Part shown: positions 51,456-61,171 of the stretch, piece by piece
Position numbering within the stretch: position 1 is the stretch's first letter
How the letters are laid out: every line of letters starts with the position of its first letter
Assembly (NCBI RefSeq): GCF_034424375.1
Contig: NZ_CP139965.1
Span: forward strand, 4,340,001-4,404,000
Direction of reading: 5' to 3'
Source: Paraburkholderia kururiensis
GTDB taxonomy: Bacteria > Pseudomonadota > Gammaproteobacteria > Burkholderiales > Burkholderiaceae
DNA length: 64,000 nucleotides
Notes under the pieces: model-generated
The model's input: the letters and a program-made list of their open reading frames with translations, nothing else
Database searches by the model: none
What the model was told of the DNA's origin: nothing
Translations under genes and position numbers: made by a program

Positions 51456-52469
51456 CTACCGCCGCCGCCCGCCCTGCAATGCGTCGGGGTTCGCGACGCT
51501 CGACGTATCGCCGCTATCGAACGCGAGAATATTGCGGAACGCGGCGCTGAAATACAGCTCGTAACTTTCTCGTTCCACGTAACCGATGTGCGGCGTGCAG
51601 ATCACGTTCTCCATGCGCAGCAGGCTATAGCCCTGCAGAATCGGCTCGCTTTCGTAGACGTCGACGGCCACCATCCCCGGACGGTTGCGCGAGAGCGCGT
51701 TCACCAGCGCGTTGTCTTCCAGCAGCTCCGCGCGGCTTGTGTTGACGAGCAGCGCCGTGGGCTTCATGCGCATGAGGTCGTCGAGCTTGACGATGCCGCG
51801 CGTGTCGTCGTGCAGGCGAAGGTGCAGCGTGAGCACGTCGCTCTGTTCGAATAGCGCTTCGCGGCTTTCCGCCGCCGTGTAGCCGTCCGCGCGGGCTGCT
51901 TCCAGCGAGTGCTCGCGGCCCCAGATCAACACGTTCATGCCGAACGCCTTGCCATAGCCGGCCACGAGCCGCCCGATCTTTCCATAGCCCCAGATGCCGA
52001 GCGTCTGCCCGCGCATCACCTGGCCCAGGCCGAAGTTCGGCGGCAGCGCCGAGGTCTTCAATCCCGACTGCTGCCAGGCCCCTTGCTTAAGGTTTGCCAC
52101 GTATTGCGGAATGCGTCGCTGGGCCGCCATGATGAGGGCCCACGTCAATTCGGCGGGCGCCACGGGCGACCCGGTGCCTTCCAGCACGGCGATGCCGCGC
52201 TCGGTACAGGCAGCGAGATCGATGTGACTCGACACCTTGCCCGTCTGGCTGATCATGCGAAGGTGCGGGAGTTTGTCGAGCAGTTGCGAGGTGATGCGGG
52301 TCCGTTCGCGGATCAGCACCAGCGCGTCGACTTCGGCAAGGCGGCTTGCCAGCTGTCCGAGTCCGCGCACCGTGTTGTTGAAGACCTTGACCTCGTGATT
52401 GGCCAGCAGTTGAAAGCAGTCGAGTTTGCGAACGGCGTCCTGATAGTCGTCGAGGATGGCAATTTTCAT
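51456..52469 (-). CDS. D-2-hydroxyacid dehydrogenase family protein
   Basis: A 337-aa NAD-dependent dehydrogenase. The Rossmann motif is LGIWGYGKIGRLVAGYGKAF, the catalytic Arg is in LVNTSRAELLED, the Glu in AVDVYESEP, and the His in VICTPHIGYVERESYE. It belongs with phosphoglycerate/formate dehydrogenase-like enzymes; the substrate is not clear. ATG 52469 is used, with the longer frame to 52616 rejected. It is divergent from pckG. Confidence 0.92.
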   Translation of the reverse strand: MKIAILDDYQDAVRKLDCFQLLANHEVKVFNNTVRGLGQLASRLAEVDALVLIRERTRITSQLLDKLPHLRMISQTGKVSSHIDLAACTERGIAVLEGTGSPVAPAELTWALIMAAQRRIPQYVANLKQGAWQQSGLKTSALPPNFGLGQVMRGQTLGIWGYGKIGRLVAGYGKAFGMNVLIWGREHSLEAARADGYTAAESREALFEQSDVLTLHLRLHDDTRGIVKLDDLMRMKPTALLVNTSRAELLEDNALVNALSRNRPGMVAVDVYESEPILQGYSLLRMENVICTPHIGYVERESYELYFSAAFRNILAFDSGDTSSVANPDALQGGRRR

Positions 52470-52825
52470 GGCGTCTGAGTTTTGCGACGCACCACTGGGA
52501 GCGGAACGGAGCGATATGCTGGCTGTCCCACCGAAGCGCGGCGTCCATAGTGGTACGAATCGTGATTGTGTCGTGTCGCTTGCAGTGCCGTAGCGGCGCC
52601 GCACCGCGTCATGCAAGACAGAGTTACCGCGTTTTTAACAGCTTGTCGCGCCTCGATGCAAGCCGCTTTACAGACGGTTTCGAACGACAGGCTGCAGGGC
52701 CCTTGACGACTTGCGCTCCCTCTTGCCCACGCATGTTGCGGTGGCGAGACCGCGCCGCCTCTCGCAGCAGCGTCTCGTGGCTCGTGCCGTTTTCCCTTTA
52801 CTTTTTACAAAACGGAGACAGCTCG

Positions 52826-54685
52826 ATGAACCATCCCGCCTTTGCAGGTCAAGCCGCCGTAGAAGCGCCGGCCTGGGTCAAACACCGCAAGCTCATCGAA
52901 TGGGTGCAGCGCGTCGCCGCGCTGACGAAACCCGCGCGCGTGGTCTGGTGCGACGGTTCGCAGGAGGAATACGACCGCCTGTGCGCGCAGATGGTGGAGG
53001 CCGGCACGCTGAGAAAGCTCAATCCCGAGAAGCGGCCCAATTCGTATCTGGCGTGTTCGTCGCCGTCCGACGTCGCGCGCGTGGAAGACCGCACGTTCAT
53101 CTGTTCGCAGCGCAAGGAGGACGCAGGCCCCACCAACAACTGGGTGGCGCCCGGCGAGATGCGCGCCACGCTCGACGGCCTCTTCGACGGTGCCATGCGC
53201 GGCCGCACGATGTACGTGGTGCCGTTTTCCATGGGGCCGCTCGGCTCGCCCATCGCGCACATCGGCGTGGAGCTTTCCGATAGCCCGTACGTCGTGGTGA
53301 ACATGCGGATCATGACGCGCATGGGCCGCAAGGTGTACGACGTGCTGGGCGAAGACGGCGAGTTCGTGCCGTGCGTACATTCGGTGGCCGCACCGCTCGC
53401 TGCGGGCCAGCAAGACGTGCCGTGGCCGTGCAACGACACGAAGTACATCGTCCATTTTCCGGAAAGCCGCGAGATCTGGAGCTACGGCTCCGGCTACGGT
53501 GGCAACGCGCTGCTCGGCAAGAAGTGTTTTGCGCTGCGTATTGCGTCAACGATGGGCCGCGACGAGGGCTGGCTCGCCGAACACATGCTGATTCTCGGCG
53601 TGACGACGCCCGAAGGCCGCAAGTTCCACGTCGCGGCGGCGTTCCCGTCCGCTTGCGGCAAGACCAATTTCGCGATGCTGATTCCGCCGCCGGGCATGAA
53701 CGGCTGGCAAATTTCGACCATCGGCGACGACATTGCCTGGATCAAGCCGGGCAAGGACGGCCGCCTCTACGCGATCAACCCCGAAGCCGGCTACTTCGGC
53801 GTGGCGCCGGGCACGAGCGAGAAGACGAACTACAACGCAATGGCGACGCTCAAGGCGAACGTCATCTTCACGAACGTCGCGCTCACCGACGACGGCGACG
53901 TCTGGTGGGAAGGCATGACGGACGAGCCGCCGGCGCACCTGATCGACTGGCAAGGCCAGGACTGGACGCCGGAAATCGCGAAGGAAACCGGTCGCAAGGC
54001 GGCGCATCCGAACGCGCGCTTTACGGCGCCGGCCTCGCAATGCCCGTCGATCGACCCGGACTGGGAGAACCCGGCCGGCGTGCCTATCGACGCCTTCGTG
54101 TTCGGCGGCCGCCGTTCCAGCACGGTGCCGCTCGTCACGGAGGCGCGCAACTGGGTGGAAGGCGTCTACATGGCCGCGACGATGGGCTCCGAAACCACGG
54201 CCGCGGCGGCGGGCCAGCAGGGCGTGGTGCGCCGCGACCCGTTCGCCATGCTGCCGTTCTGCGGCTACAACATGAGCGACTACTTCGCGCACTGGCTGAC
54301 GGTGGGCGCGCGCCTGACGCAGCTGGGCGCGAAGCTGCCGAAGATCTTCTGCGTGAACTGGTTCCGCAAGGGGCCGGACGGCAAGTTCGTGTGGCCGGGT
54401 TTCGGCGAGAACATGCGTGTGCTGGACTGGATGGTGAGCCGCGTGGACGACGAGGCCGACGGCGACGAGCACGCGTTCGGCGTCTCGCCACGCTACGACG
54501 ACCTGAACTGGAGCGGGCTCGATTTCACCGAAGAGCAGTTCGACCTGGTCATGTCCGTCGACGCGGACGCGTGGCGAAGCGAGCTGCGGCTGCATGCCGA
54601 ACTCTTCGACACGCTGCAGCATCGCTTGCCGCCCGCGCTGAACGAGGCGCGGGAAGCGCTGGAGAAGCGCTTGTCAGAAAATTGA
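52826..54685 (+). CDS. pckG: Phosphoenolpyruvate carboxykinase (GTP)
   Basis: A 619-aa enzyme converting oxaloacetate and GTP to PEP, GDP and CO2 in gluconeogenesis. The P-loop (kinase-1a) is FPSACGKTNFAML, kinase-2 is IGDDIAWI, the Arg-rich loop is DAFVFGGRRSSTVPLV, and the PEP/Mn region includes GYGGNALLGKKCFALRIAS. It has the full usual length. ATG 52826 has GGAGACA upstream; the frame extends to 52550 but without support. A clear terminator follows. The 356 bases upstream hold only the divergent promoters. Confidence 0.97.
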   Translation: MNHPAFAGQAAVEAPAWVKHRKLIEWVQRVAALTKPARVVWCDGSQEEYDRLCAQMVEAGTLRKLNPEKRPNSYLACSSPSDVARVEDRTFICSQRKEDAGPTNNWVAPGEMRATLDGLFDGAMRGRTMYVVPFSMGPLGSPIAHIGVELSDSPYVVVNMRIMTRMGRKVYDVLGEDGEFVPCVHSVAAPLAAGQQDVPWPCNDTKYIVHFPESREIWSYGSGYGGNALLGKKCFALRIASTMGRDEGWLAEHMLILGVTTPEGRKFHVAAAFPSACGKTNFAMLIPPPGMNGWQISTIGDDIAWIKPGKDGRLYAINPEAGYFGVAPGTSEKTNYNAMATLKANVIFTNVALTDDGDVWWEGMTDEPPAHLIDWQGQDWTPEIAKETGRKAAHPNARFTAPASQCPSIDPDWENPAGVPIDAFVFGGRRSSTVPLVTEARNWVEGVYMAATMGSETTAAAAGQQGVVRRDPFAMLPFCGYNMSDYFAHWLTVGARLTQLGAKLPKIFCVNWFRKGPDGKFVWPGFGENMRVLDWMVSRVDDEADGDEHAFGVSPRYDDLNWSGLDFTEEQFDLVMSVDADAWRSELRLHAELFDTLQHRLPPALNEAREALEKRLSEN

Positions 54686-54709
54686 TGTGAGCGCCTGCTT
54701 CGCTTTAAG

Positions 54710-54731
54710 GCCGCCTACGGGCGGCTTTTTT
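54710..54731 (+). terminator. Intrinsic terminator of pckG
   Basis: Stem GCCGCC/GGCGGC with a short loop, followed directly by six T (54726-54731). Confidence 0.9.
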
Positions 54732-55034
54732 CTTGGCGTTTCTGGCAGCGGTGACAGGTTCTATCGCTCTTGTTGCGTCCCTGCTTTGCGCCATGTCCGT
54801 CGTTATTGGCCGCTTGTTCACCGGAGTGAACCTACCCCGTTGCGCTGCACCAGATTGTTCCCTGCCGAGGAACAATAGGGTGGTCAGAGTTGCGGGAAAA
54901 TCCACATTGGCACGAATTTAAGGAAATTTAGCGGCTTCTTAGGCAACTTCTGCACGAATTTGAGAGTCGTAGGAGAATTCCGAATTCGCCTACGGACTCC
55001 GAAAGGCACTAGTAATAAACGGCAGGAGTTTCAT

Positions 55035-56132
55035 ATGGATCATTTGCAGTCGATGCGGGTATTCGTCAAGGTGGCGGATCTCGGCAGTTTCGCCCGCGCC
55101 GCCAGCGCGATGGACATTTCGAATGCAGTTGCCACCCGTCATGTTGCCGACCTGGAAGGACGGCTGGGTACCCGCTTGCTGAACCGCACGACGCGCAGCC
55201 TCTCGCTGACGGAGTCGGGCCAGGTCTACCTGGAGCGCGCGCGTCAGATTCTCGACGAACTGGAAGACGTCGAGCAGATGGTGGTGGCCCGCAATCACGA
55301 GCCGGTCGGCACGCTCCGTATCGTGGCGCCCGTGGTGTTCGGCCTGCATAACCTTGCCCCGGTGCTGCAAACCTACGCGGAACGTTATCCGAAGGTGATT
55401 CCGGACGTCACGCTGGTGGACCGGCAAGTGGATCTCGTGGAAGAAGGTTTCGATGTGGGCGTCGTGGTCGCGCGGCAGATGCGCGGCGCCAGTATCGTGA
55501 CGCGGCGCCTCACTACCGGCTGCATGACGGTATGCGCCACGCCGGCCTATCTCGAAAAGCACGGCACGCCCACCCGGCCGGAGCATCTGATGGAGCATCC
55601 GTGCCTGTCGCCGCCTTCCGAATACTGGGGCGACGAGCGCGTGTTCACGGGACCCGAGGGCGAGGTGCGGGTGCGCCCCACCAACGTGGTGGTGGCGAAC
55701 AATACCGAGATGCTGCGTCAGTTCGCGCTGCTCGGCATGGGCATCGCGATCCTGCCGAGCTACCTGATCGGCCGCGACATGACGCGCGGGCGCCTTGTGC
55801 GCCTGCTCGGCGACTATCGGCTGCCGCAGGTCGAACTCAATATTGCGTATCCGAGCCGGCGCCATCTGCCGGCGAAGGTCCGCACGTTCATCGATCACCT
55901 GGTGGAGCATTTCAGCCAGACGCCGAACGGCGTGCTGGGCGAGCAGTGGATCAAGGACGGCTATGGGCGTCCGGCTGCCGGCGTTGCAGCGCATACGGAC
56001 GGCGAGATGTTGGCGCCCGAAGCGTTCGACGGTGCCGAACCGCTCTCCAGTTTGCTCGATCGCGAGATCGCGCCGAAGACGCAGCGCTCGCCTGGGCGCG
56101 TACGTCGGTCGAGCGCGGCGTCGCCGGTTTGA
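55035..56132 (+). CDS. LysR-family transcriptional regulator with long C-terminal extension
   Basis: A 365-aa LysR protein. The N-terminal helix-turn-helix has FARAASAMDISNAVATRHVA, and the effector domain follows (LRIVAPVVFGLHNLAPVLQT, FALLGMGIAILPSYLIG). About 60 extra residues after the usual end, low-complexity and charged, are unlike most LysR proteins (about 300 aa). ATG 55035 is preceded by GGCAGGAG. No divergent target gene is adjacent; the region 54732-55034 has no gene. Confidence 0.9.
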   Translation: MDHLQSMRVFVKVADLGSFARAASAMDISNAVATRHVADLEGRLGTRLLNRTTRSLSLTESGQVYLERARQILDELEDVEQMVVARNHEPVGTLRIVAPVVFGLHNLAPVLQTYAERYPKVIPDVTLVDRQVDLVEEGFDVGVVVARQMRGASIVTRRLTTGCMTVCATPAYLEKHGTPTRPEHLMEHPCLSPPSEYWGDERVFTGPEGEVRVRPTNVVVANNTEMLRQFALLGMGIAILPSYLIGRDMTRGRLVRLLGDYRLPQVELNIAYPSRRHLPAKVRTFIDHLVEHFSQTPNGVLGEQWIKDGYGRPAAGVAAHTDGEMLAPEAFDGAEPLSSLLDREIAPKTQRSPGRVRRSSAASPV

Positions 56133-56206
56133 TTCTGGCTGGTCGCGCAGGGCGGCCGTCGTCGAGATACCGCTTGCGATGTACGCGTATCGCGAAATGA
56201 AAAAAG

Positions 56207-56230
56207 CGCAGCCTGGGCTGCGTTTTTTTT
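56207..56230 (+). terminator. Intrinsic terminator after the LysR gene
   Basis: Stem CGCAGC/GCTGCG with a 4-base loop, followed by eight T (56223-56230). A run of A before the stem could let it act on the minus strand too, for topB. Confidence 0.88.
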
Positions 56231-56295
56231 GCTCTATACGTTTGAACGTTCTGCTTCGGGAGAAGCGTCAGACGACGGCGGCGTGAAGCTCAGAA

Positions 56296-56311
56296 GCCCG
56301 CTTTCGCGGGC
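56296..56311 (-). terminator. Hairpin just past topB
   Basis: Stem GCCCGC/GCGGGC with a TTTC loop lies 12 bases past the topB stop on the minus strand, with only a weak T-rich tail. Confidence 0.45.
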
Positions 56312-56322
56312 GTCCTCGTCAG

Positions 56323-58977
56323 TTACGATCCTGTTTTGCGCGCCGGTGTCTTCTTCGCTGCCACCTTGCGCGCCGCAGTGGTCTTCGCCGCGGCCGTCTT
56401 GCGCGCGGGCGTAGCGGCAACCGCTTCCGTCACCGTGTCGCCATCGCCTTCCGCGTCGGCGCCGGCTGTCGCCGCCACCTTTTTCGCAGCCGTTTTGGCG
56501 GCGGTCTTGCCAGCGGCAGGCTCCTTCTTCTCGAACTCGAAGCCGATCTTGCCGTCGCTCTGTTTCACCAGGAACGCTTTGAAGTTGCGGCCCGTGCGCG
56601 ACGACTTGAAGCCGGTCAGCAGATCCGTGCGGCCTTCGGCAAGCAGTTTCGCCATCTGCTCGCGTGAGATCTCCTGTTGCAGGATCACCTTGCCCGAGCG
56701 GAAATCGCAGGTCTTCGGATTGGCCACCGAGTTCTCACACACATAGCTCATGCCGTGCTCGAACACGCGCGCCTTGCACTTCGGGCAGGCGCCCACGGGC
56801 TCCTGGTCGGAAAAGTCGGGCGCCTCGCCGTCTTCGCCGCCCTGATCCTGGCCGAAGTCGAACTCGAGTTTGTAGTTCTTCGTTTCGTCGTCGAACGAGA
56901 GCTTGAGGATGGCCGAGAACGGCCGGCCCATCTTGCTGCGGAATCCCGAGAGCGGACCGATCTGCTTCTTCTGCAGCAGCTCTTCGACCTCGGGAATCTC
57001 GAATTGACGGCCCCCCGGAATCTTCGAGATCGAGAACTCGCATTTCGTGCACGCAAAGCGCCGGTAGTTTTCCTTCACCTGGCCGCCGCAGTTGGGACAC
57101 GGCGTTTCGAGCGTCGCGTAGTCGCCCGGAATGGTATCGGAGTCGTACTCCTTCGCGCGCTTCACGATGGTCTGCGTCATGCGGGCAATTTCCTGCATGA
57201 ACGCGTCGCGATGCAGGTTGCCGTGCTCCATCTGCGCGAGCTTGTGTTCCCATTCGCCGGTGAGCTCGGGCGCAGTCAGTTCCTCGACGCCGAGGCCGCG
57301 CAGCAGCGTCATCAGCTGGAACGCCTTGGCCGTTGGAATGAGCTCGCGGCCTTCCCGAACCAGATACTTCTCGCCGAGCAGACCTTCGATGATGGCCGCG
57401 CGCGTGGCCGGCGTACCGAGCCCCTTCGCGGCCATGGCCTCGCGCAGTTCGTCGTCTTCGACGAGCTTGCCCGCGCCTTCCATGGCCGACAGCAGCGTGG
57501 CTTCGTTGTAGCGCGCGGGCGGCTTGGTGGTGAGCTGTTGGGCGGCGATCTTGTCGGTCTCCACCTTTTCGCCCTTTTGCACGGGCACCAGATTGGCGTC
57601 GTCGCCGCCCGCGTCCCGTCCGTACACCTGCAGCCAGCCCGGCTCGATCAGCACCTTGCCTTCGGTCTTGAAGTGATGGCCGACTACTTCGGTGATACGC
57701 GTGGTGACGCGGTATTCAGCTGCGGGGAAGAACACGGCGAGGAAGCGCTTCACGACGAGGTCGTAGAGCTTCTGCTCGGGCTCGGACAGCGCCTTCGGCG
57801 CCTGCAGCGTGGGGATGATGGCGAAGTGGTCGCTGATCTTCGAGTTGTCGAAGATGCGCTTGTTCGGCTTCACCCAGCCTTTGTCGAGCACCTGCTTTGC
57901 GTGCGGCAGGTAGTTGTTGCTCTCCTTGAGCATTTCGAGCGTGCTCTTCACGGTGCCGATATAGTCTTCCGGCAGCGCGCGCGCGTCGGTACGCGGATAG
58001 GTGAGCACCTTGTGCTTTTCGTACAGCGCCTGGGCGAGGCCCAGCGTGTTCTTGGCCGAAAAGCCGAAGCGGCCGTTCGCTTCGCGCTGCAGGCTGGTCA
58101 GGTCGAAGAGCAGCGGCGACAGCTGTGTCGACGGCTTCGATTCCTCTGTGACCGTGCCCATCTGGCCCCGGCACGCCGCGACGATGGTTTCCGCCGCGGG
58201 CAGACTCCACAGACGCGATTCGCGCTTCTCGGGATCGAACTCGTCGCGCTTGAACTTCGGGTCGAACCAGCGCCCCTCGTAGAAGCCCGCGGCGCAGACA
58301 AACTCGGCGCGCACTTCCCAATAGTCGCGCGGCACGAAGCGGCGAATCTTTTCTTCGCGCTCGACGACGATGGAAAGCGTCGGCGTCTGCACGCGACCCA
58401 CCGTGGTGAGGAAGAAGCCGCCGCCCTTGCTGTTGAACGCGGTCATGGCGCGCGTGCCGTTGATCCCGACCAGCCAGTCGGCTTCCGAGCGGCAGCGAGC
58501 GGCGTCCGCGAGCGGTTGCATGTCTTCGTCGCTGCGCAGATGGGCGAAGCCTTCGCGGATCGCGGCCGGCGTCATCGATTGCAACCACAGGCGCTGCACG
58601 GGCTGCTTCGCTTTCGCGTGCTGAACGATCAGACGGAAGATCAGTTCGCCTTCACGCCCCGCGTCACATGCGTTGATGAGGCGGTCGACATCCTTGCGCT
58701 TCATCAGCTTTGTGAGCACCTTGAGCCGCGACTCGCTTTTCGCGATGGGATTCAGATCGAAGTGGGGCGGGATGACGGGCAGATGCGCGAAGCTCCATTT
58801 GCCGCGCTTGACTTCGTACTCTTCGGGGGCGGCGATTTCGAGCAGATGGCCGACAGCGGACGAAAGCACGTACTCGTCGCTTTCGTAGTATTCGTCATGC
58901 TTGGTGAAGCCGCCCAAAGCGCGCGCGATGTCGTTCGCGACGGACGGCTTCTCGGCGATGATCAGTGCTTTCGACAT
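56323..58977 (-). CDS. topB: DNA topoisomerase III
   Basis: An 884-aa type IA topoisomerase. The TOPRIM N-terminus is ALIIAEKPSVANDIARALGG, INACDAGREGELIFRLIV carries the metal site, and FFLTTVGRVQTPTLSIVVER and the active-site Tyr region KVLTYPRTDARALPEDYIG follow. C-terminal zinc-finger-like parts (CPNCGGQ, CTKCE, CPKCKA) are followed by a Lys/Ala/Thr-rich tail (KTAAAKTTAARKVAAKKTPA), probably DNA-binding. Decatenates DNA. ATG 58977 is chosen over 58989. Confidence 0.95.
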   Translation of the reverse strand: MSKALIIAEKPSVANDIARALGGFTKHDEYYESDEYVLSSAVGHLLEIAAPEEYEVKRGKWSFAHLPVIPPHFDLNPIAKSESRLKVLTKLMKRKDVDRLINACDAGREGELIFRLIVQHAKAKQPVQRLWLQSMTPAAIREGFAHLRSDEDMQPLADAARCRSEADWLVGINGTRAMTAFNSKGGGFFLTTVGRVQTPTLSIVVEREEKIRRFVPRDYWEVRAEFVCAAGFYEGRWFDPKFKRDEFDPEKRESRLWSLPAAETIVAACRGQMGTVTEESKPSTQLSPLLFDLTSLQREANGRFGFSAKNTLGLAQALYEKHKVLTYPRTDARALPEDYIGTVKSTLEMLKESNNYLPHAKQVLDKGWVKPNKRIFDNSKISDHFAIIPTLQAPKALSEPEQKLYDLVVKRFLAVFFPAAEYRVTTRITEVVGHHFKTEGKVLIEPGWLQVYGRDAGGDDANLVPVQKGEKVETDKIAAQQLTTKPPARYNEATLLSAMEGAGKLVEDDELREAMAAKGLGTPATRAAIIEGLLGEKYLVREGRELIPTAKAFQLMTLLRGLGVEELTAPELTGEWEHKLAQMEHGNLHRDAFMQEIARMTQTIVKRAKEYDSDTIPGDYATLETPCPNCGGQVKENYRRFACTKCEFSISKIPGGRQFEIPEVEELLQKKQIGPLSGFRSKMGRPFSAILKLSFDDETKNYKLEFDFGQDQGGEDGEAPDFSDQEPVGACPKCKARVFEHGMSYVCENSVANPKTCDFRSGKVILQQEISREQMAKLLAEGRTDLLTGFKSSRTGRNFKAFLVKQSDGKIGFEFEKKEPAAGKTAAKTAAKKVAATAGADAEGDGDTVTEAVAATPARKTAAAKTTAARKVAAKKTPARKTGS

Positions 58978-59064
58978 GACTGGTTGCAAGTGGGTAGAGT
59001 CGGGCAGACGCCCATAACGACCGCTTTATAGCACACGCTGCGCCAGCGGCGGTTTCGACGCCCC

Positions 59065-59092
59065 AAAAAAGCGCCCCATCATAATGGGGTGC
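59065..59092 (-). terminator. Intrinsic terminator after the thioredoxin-like gene
   Basis: On the minus strand GCACCCCA and TGGGGCGC pair around a 6-base loop with one mismatch, followed by six T (complement of 59065-59070). It probably ends the dprA-thioredoxin transcript. Confidence 0.8.
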
Positions 59093-59174
59093 CAGGGTGG
59101 CGGCAAGCGCGGCACCGCGGGGCTGAGCGGTGCTCTGGCCGATCGCGCCGGCCGCTATGGACGGGCCTACGGGT

Positions 59175-59552
59175 TCAGGCCATCGTGAGGGCCGGCCGCA
59201 GCTTGGGCGCATCGGTCACGCCCGGCAACGCCGTCAGGTCAGCAAGCATGCGCTCCACGATGGCCGCCTGCGGCAACACGGTACCGAAGAAGCGGGTGGC
59301 GCTGGCATCTTCGATCAGAATCGTAGGAAAGTTTTCTACATCGAGGTCGTCGAAGCGGTCTGCATGCGTTTCGATGTCGATCCAGGCGAAACAGACTTCC
59401 GGATGGGCATCGGCGAGCCGGTCAAATGCCGTGCGGTATTCGCGGCAGGTGCCACACCATTCAGCGCACAGGCAGGCGACGAATAGTGTGTTGGGGTCGT
59501 TGACGCGCTCGGCGATTCGCTCGGAATCGGTATCGAGGTTCAGCGCGGGCAT
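59175..59552 (-). CDS. Thioredoxin-family protein
   Basis: A 125-aa thioredoxin-fold protein with the active site CAEWCGTCREY (CGTC rather than the usual CGPC) and the cis-Pro loop VENFPTILIED. No signal peptide, so cytoplasmic. ATG 59552 has GAGGAACC upstream. It lies 80 bases downstream of dprA on the same strand. Confidence 0.9.
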   Translation of the reverse strand: MPALNLDTDSERIAERVNDPNTLFVACLCAEWCGTCREYRTAFDRLADAHPEVCFAWIDIETHADRFDDLDVENFPTILIEDASATRFFGTVLPQAAIVERMLADLTALPGVTDAPKLRPALTMA

Positions 59553-59632
59553 GATGGTTCCTCGCGATCTCTCTTGTGCTGATGGTCTCCGGAGCAAGCC
59601 GGCTGGTCCGCCGAATTTAGCATGACGCCGCC

Positions 59633-60883
59633 TCAGTCGCGGCTCGCCCGGGTGAAACGGCCGCCGGGCAGGGCGGTGACGCGGCCCGCCAGTTCGAGGT
59701 ACAACAGCGCTCGCTGCAGTGCCGCTTCTTCCATTTCGGTGCGCTGGGCCAGGATTTCAAGCGTGGCCGGGGCGTGACCGAGTGCATCCAGTAGTCGCTG
59801 GGCGTCTGGCGTGAGCGGCGAGGCGGTGTTGTCGAGGCTCGGGGTGCGTTGGGGCGAGGGTTCGGACGGCATGCCTTCCGCAGACTCGCCTGCGCCTGAT
59901 CGGCCGTTTGCGCGATCGTCGCGTGAGCGGCTCGAACGGGTGGCTGTCGCCTTTGCCTCGACAACGGCCGGCCCCGGGCGCGGCGCCGTGGCCACGCCCA
60001 GCTGTTCCAGCACCTCTTCGGCCGTCTCCACGAGCATCGCGCCCTGTTTGAGCATGCGGTGGCAACCCTTGGAAAGCGGCGCATGGATGGACCCAGGCAG
60101 GGCGAAAACGTCCCGCCCCATTTCGTTGGCAAGCCGCGCGGTGATCAGCGAACCGGAGCGCATCGCGGCTTCGACCACCAGCACGCCGCTGGAAAGTCCC
60201 GCAATCAGGCGATTGCGCTGAGGAAAGTTCGACGGTCGCGCCGGCGTGCCCAGCGGCCACTCGGAGACGATCGCACCTTGTTCGGCGATCTGCGCGGCGA
60301 GCGTCCGATGCGAAGGCGGATAGACGATATCGATGCCGGTGCCGATCACGGCAACCGTTCCGCCCAGACCGGTCAGCGCGCCACGATGAGCAGCCCCGTC
60401 GATGCCGAGCGCAAGACCGGACACGACCGTGAGACCCGCCTCGGAAAAGGCGCGAGCGAAGCGCGCGGCGTCCTCGGTGCCTTGCGGTGTCGCACTTCGG
60501 CTTCCGACGACGGCCACCGCCTTCCGGTGGAGCGAGTCGAGTTGCCCCTTTATATATAGCAGTGGCGGCGGATCCGGCATGGTGAGCAACATGGGCGGGT
60601 AAGCGGGGTCGCACAAGGTCAAGACCCAATTGCCGGCTTCCTCCCGCCAGGCAAGGGCCGCTGAAGCCTGCTCCGCGAAGGCCGGACCCGGCGCCGCGAG
60701 CACGGCCTGAGCTGTGCGCGTATCGGTTGCGCTTGCCAGCGCGGCGAACGACTGCGCCAGCACAGCCTCCGGCAAGCCGAATGTCTGGAGCAGCTTGCGC
60801 AGGGCGGCGGGCGGCACGCCCGGCGCGCAAGACAGGCGCAGCCAGCCGATAAGTTCGGCGTCGGTCATCGGCAGCGAATGCAT
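59633..60883 (-). CDS. dprA: DNA-processing protein DprA
   Basis: A 416-aa protein that loads RecA on incoming single-stranded DNA in transformation. It has a SAM-like N-terminal helical part, a Rossmann-like core (VAVVGSRSATPQGTEDAARF, LTVVSGLALGIDGAAHRGAL, then ISEWPLGTPARPSNFPQRN-type sequence), and a C-terminal winged-helix domain (LLDALGHAPATLEILAQRTE). ATG 60883 is chosen; GTG 60892 and ATG 60868 are alternatives with no decisive ribosome binding site. It is divergent from def. Confidence 0.94.
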   Translation of the reverse strand: MHSLPMTDAELIGWLRLSCAPGVPPAALRKLLQTFGLPEAVLAQSFAALASATDTRTAQAVLAAPGPAFAEQASAALAWREEAGNWVLTLCDPAYPPMLLTMPDPPPLLYIKGQLDSLHRKAVAVVGSRSATPQGTEDAARFARAFSEAGLTVVSGLALGIDGAAHRGALTGLGGTVAVIGTGIDIVYPPSHRTLAAQIAEQGAIVSEWPLGTPARPSNFPQRNRLIAGLSSGVLVVEAAMRSGSLITARLANEMGRDVFALPGSIHAPLSKGCHRMLKQGAMLVETAEEVLEQLGVATAPRPGPAVVEAKATATRSSRSRDDRANGRSGAGESAEGMPSEPSPQRTPSLDNTASPLTPDAQRLLDALGHAPATLEILAQRTEMEEAALQRALLYLELAGRVTALPGGRFTRASRD

Positions 60884-61171
60884 CGTATCCACGTTGCGTT
60901 AATCCCGTAGCGGTTCAAAGCGGGCTCGCCGGCGGAAGCAGCCGCGGGCAGCCCATGCTAAAATTTTCATCATCCGAAATGAAAGACAACCTGCGGCGTG
61001 TCCGTGCGACCGTCGTAGCTGAACCGATCAGCGCAGGCTCATGCGTTGAATCTGGCGCTCTCAGTCGTTATATGGTGTGCGTCGCCCGTGCGGTCGCCAA
61101 GCTGGCCGTATGGCCAATCTGGCCGCTGCCCCATTCGGCGTGCGGCGCGCCACGAAAATCCTCTTGATGCC

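Noticed and set aside
56677..59031. 784-aa + strand ORF opposite topB
   Set aside because: Covers a textbook topoisomerase III; composition is that of an antisense shadow.
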